Shown: positions 61,430 through 64,000 of the stretch, piece by piece | How the letters are laid out: each line of letters starts with the position of its first letter | How positions within the stretch are numbered: the stretch's first letter is position 1 | Assembly (NCBI GenBank): GCA_949358305.1 | Contig: OX442314.1 | Span: 45,206,581 to 45,270,580 of the forward strand | DNA: 64,000 nt | Origin: Strigamia acuminata | Lineage: Eukaryota; Arthropoda; Chilopoda; Geophilomorpha; Linotaeniidae | Reading direction: 5' to 3' | Translations under genes and position numbers: made by a program | Notes under the pieces: generated by a model | The model's input: only the letters and a program-made list of their open reading frames with translations | Told to the model about the DNA's origin: nothing | The model's database searches: none

Positions 61430-61631
61430 ATTTTTTTCAGAGGTTTACGACTTAAAAAGTTCCTTTCGACCGTCCATTGTGCATAAGTTTGACATTTTAG
61501 GCCTCGTTTTGTTGTGTATATTTTTGCCAAATGTGTATATACGGATTTATTGTATTATTGTCTAGTCTGAGAAATGTCTGGAGGATATTTCAATTTTTTT
61601 GTACTGTATATATACAGTATAATCTTAATTT

Positions 61632-61637
61632 ATTAAA
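61632..61637 (+). terminator. Candidate poly(A) signal ATTAAA of the earmuff gene
   Basis: ATTAAA about 200 nt after the stop codon, preceded by an 18-bp palindrome TACTGTATATATACAGTA (61,602-61,619). Confidence 0.4.
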
Positions 61638-61639
61638 GA

Positions 61640-64000
61640 AAACATTTACTTTAATCTAATTTAATTTAAGTGTGACATGATGGTTTGTCGGTTTCAACTT
61701 CCTGTGGACAGTGCCGCCACCTCTTAACCGACGTAAACAAAAATGGACGCCAGATTGCCAGGGTCAACTCGAAATCCGCTTCGTTTCTTATTATAAAGTG
61801 GTTAATAAATTCTGAAACCAGGCTAACCATGTTCAAAATAAAATTTCCGACCTTTCCGTGTACATTTTGCACGATAAATTTCATTTCTTGCAATTTTTGG
61901 CGCACGATCCCGACATTCAGCGACGATTCGGAACAAAAGTCTTTCCCCAAAAAACCTAGTGTATTAAACAAAACTTTTAATCTTAACTTTGAAAAGTATG
62001 TATACATCCAGAATAGACTCACTGATTGGTTAATGGTTTCGAATAAAACACGCCAATTTAGGATTTAAACGACTTCAACGACATAATGATGGGTTGCTCT
62101 CTCGTAATCCAGACTGTAATCGGATTGTAACGCCGTATCCCCCTTCCCACCCCACAAACCCTCCTGGTCGGCTTAAACCGAGAGGCATTGTCGGACGCCA
62201 ATCCCGCACGCAGCATATGGACTCGACACGATCGCCTAATTCACCTACCCCTGTCCCCTCGCCATGTTTGTTGTCATGTCAGCCGAACAAACCCTCACTC
62301 CCCTTGTTCCCTCTGTCGCTTCTGTTCTCATCCCTTCCCCCATCGCCTTTTATTCACCGGCCACATTTTCGATAAGAAATTCAAAACTTTTTTATTTATT
62401 TATTTATTATTTATTAATTAATTTATTTATTCATTTTTATTTTTATTTAATTTTAATTTTAATTTTATTTTTATTTTTATTTATGGTTCAAAAATATATT
62501 TTATGCATTCAAAACTGTATACGGCATAATTAATTAATGCATTTATTACATTTATTACAACTTTCTACACGGCAAAAAATAAAAAGTTTATACGATGTTA
62601 AAACGTGATAAAATATATTGTAAATAAAAAATTTGTTGTTGTTAATTTTAAAAATGTTTCTAAGTTTCAATGCATTGTTTATGAATGAAAAATAAACAGT
62701 ACTTTAAGACACATTTTGTAAAATGCATTATGATAATGCAATCCATATTTAATTAAACCACAAATTAAGTATTAATAAACCATTAAATTTATAGTAATTT
62801 TGATTTTGGGCTCCCCTACAGAGATTTAATTTTTGTTAAGCTTAAATGTATTTCATTTAAATATCGTTAGAAACAATTTAACGTCTAACAATTTTACATA
62901 ATTTATTATTTTTTAGCACTTAATTACAGTACAAGTTTACTTTGTATTTATTACCACGATAATTTTGAAATAAATTTTGAAAAAAATAGATGAACCTGCT
63001 GCCATAACGGCACCCAGTGTTTCCTGTGCTCTTCAGTGTTTTCTATCGACGAATCCCTTGACCGGAAAGTGGGTGGGGGGGCATTGTAGTCAGTTGAGTT
63101 TTGTTTATCATTGAGTTATTCCACTCCATTGAGCAACAAAGGGGTGGAAAACTCGCACCTGGATATACCAATACCCACCGGAAGCAATCGCCAGAAATTC
63201 GTGTCTTGTCTTCCTGTAACCAAAGATGCGCGTGCTGCACCTTTAGACACGTGCGACAGCTGACCCGACCACTTGTAGAGTCTTGAGGATGGTTTTACCC
63301 ACGCGACAACCACCTAGTGGGCGAAAGGGGTAATGACAAACTAAAACTTGTGCAGAAGCAAAGAAACAGAACCTCCCTAGTTGAAATCAAGTCTTTTAAT
63401 GAACTAACAATACAACAAGCGTCAATTTAAATAAACACAAAAACGATGGCGTGTCATACGACACCGCAATTAGAATAATTTGCATCCATGCATGGGAATT
63501 TAGGCTGCAGGTTGCCCCGTCTCAGGAGTCCCCCTCGCCACAATCATTGATCAATTGAACCTTTGGGTTTTAGTACTCTCGTGTAGTCCATTCATTAAGG
63601 ATGATAACGATGTGTCCGCGTCGCTCTGCATGGGAGGATGAGAGGGTTTCTTTGGTAGTTGGCGTAGCATCACAGTAAACAAGAGTATAGCTAGTCAATG
63701 GGCGATTTTTGCATGTGAAGGAGAAGAGAAAAGAGGGACGAGCGTGTATTCAACTGTATCCGCCCTCACATCCTAATAAGCGTCGGGCGTGCGTATAGAA
63801 TCGGAGTATGTGGGGAGCGCGTGGGAGTCGATCCAGCCACAATGCGGTGTATGAAGAGGAAGCCTCGCCTATGTGAATGGTGAATGGATGAACGCACAAT
63901 CGGGTTTTAATACACTTTGTACAAAGAATCACTTTATTCAGTTGGAAGTTCAACGTTTATATTTTTTTTTGCAGGTTGGGTGTTTTCTAGAATTTATAAT
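61640..64000. other. Intergenic DNA downstream of the earmuff gene
   Basis: 61,670-62,070 is open on both strands (127 codons plus, 118 codons minus) but neither reading matches anything I know. 62,380-62,520 is an A/T-only low-complexity run (TTTATTTATTT...). 62,520-63,000 is AT-rich. 63,000-64,000 is mixed composition with no gene or RNA recognised. Confidence 0.45.

Noticed and set aside
61602-61619. 18-bp palindrome TACTGTATATATACAGTA in the earmuff 3' region
   Set aside because: Alternating A/T-rich sequence readily gives short palindromes by chance; no second copy or known factor site was recognised.
61666-62068. Open frames of about 120 codons on both strands downstream of the earmuff gene
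   Set aside because: No splice or start context, no family motifs, and both strands are open over the same AT-rich sequence; kept only as a note in the intergenic entry.

Overview
The window is eukaryotic, almost certainly from an insect and probably a beetle. The reasons are a near-canonical Fezf/earmuff zinc-finger gene, a 59-bp intron in a small rhodanese gene, and Ty3/gypsy, Bel/Pao and Ty1/copia elements of insect type. The beetle assignment is inference; no host gene here names a species. About three quarters of the sequence is LTR retrotransposon.

Layout. (1) 1-13,285: a minus-strand Ty3/gypsy element (G1), its 3' LTR cut by the window edge. (2) 13,286-19,939: a host segment with a tandemly duplicated C2H2 zinc-finger gene, split at 15,332-19,336 by a gag-less Bel/Pao element (B1). 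(3) 19,940-33,448: a second complete minus-strand gypsy element of the same family (G2), with 1,015-bp LTRs and a 4-bp target duplication. (4) 33,453-35,088: the rest of that host segment, then a fragment of the splicing factor PRPF8 gene. (5) 35,089-44,081: a short plus-strand gypsy element (G3) carrying only gag-protease and a C-terminal tail, split by a complete minus-strand Bel/Pao element (B2, 36,923-43,302). (6) 44,090-45,960: an intact copy of the zinc-finger gene with flanks that preserve the empty target sites of G1 and G2. (7) 46,424-47,397: a five-exon rhodanese-domain gene. (8) 47,839-54,735: a 20-bp satellite interrupted by an intact Ty1/copia element (49,045-54,003). (9) 54,736-64,000: mostly non-coding DNA around the earmuff gene (60,317-61,429), with a transposase relic and an inverted-repeat element holding a 10-bp minisatellite.

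The most unusual content is the G1/G2 family. Between pol and the 3' LTR each element has a third ORF of about 920-955 codons that does not look like an envelope gene. A conserved 30-31-codon acidic exon ending in a consensus splice donor lies upstream, and in G1 it joins the third ORF in frame at a good acceptor. The gag/pol junction has two A AAA AAC slippery heptamers, a 6-nt spacer and a 10-bp stem whose loop holds the gag stop codon, which is a textbook -1 frameshift signal. The pol/ORF3 spacer has three tandem CCCGT...ACGGG hairpins. G1 and G2 are nearly identical and gap-free over about 6 kb (C-terminal gag plus pol) but clearly diverged on both sides, so at least one is a recombinant.

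All identifications rest on reading motifs by eye; no alignment or database search was run. LTR 'identity' statements are by inspection.
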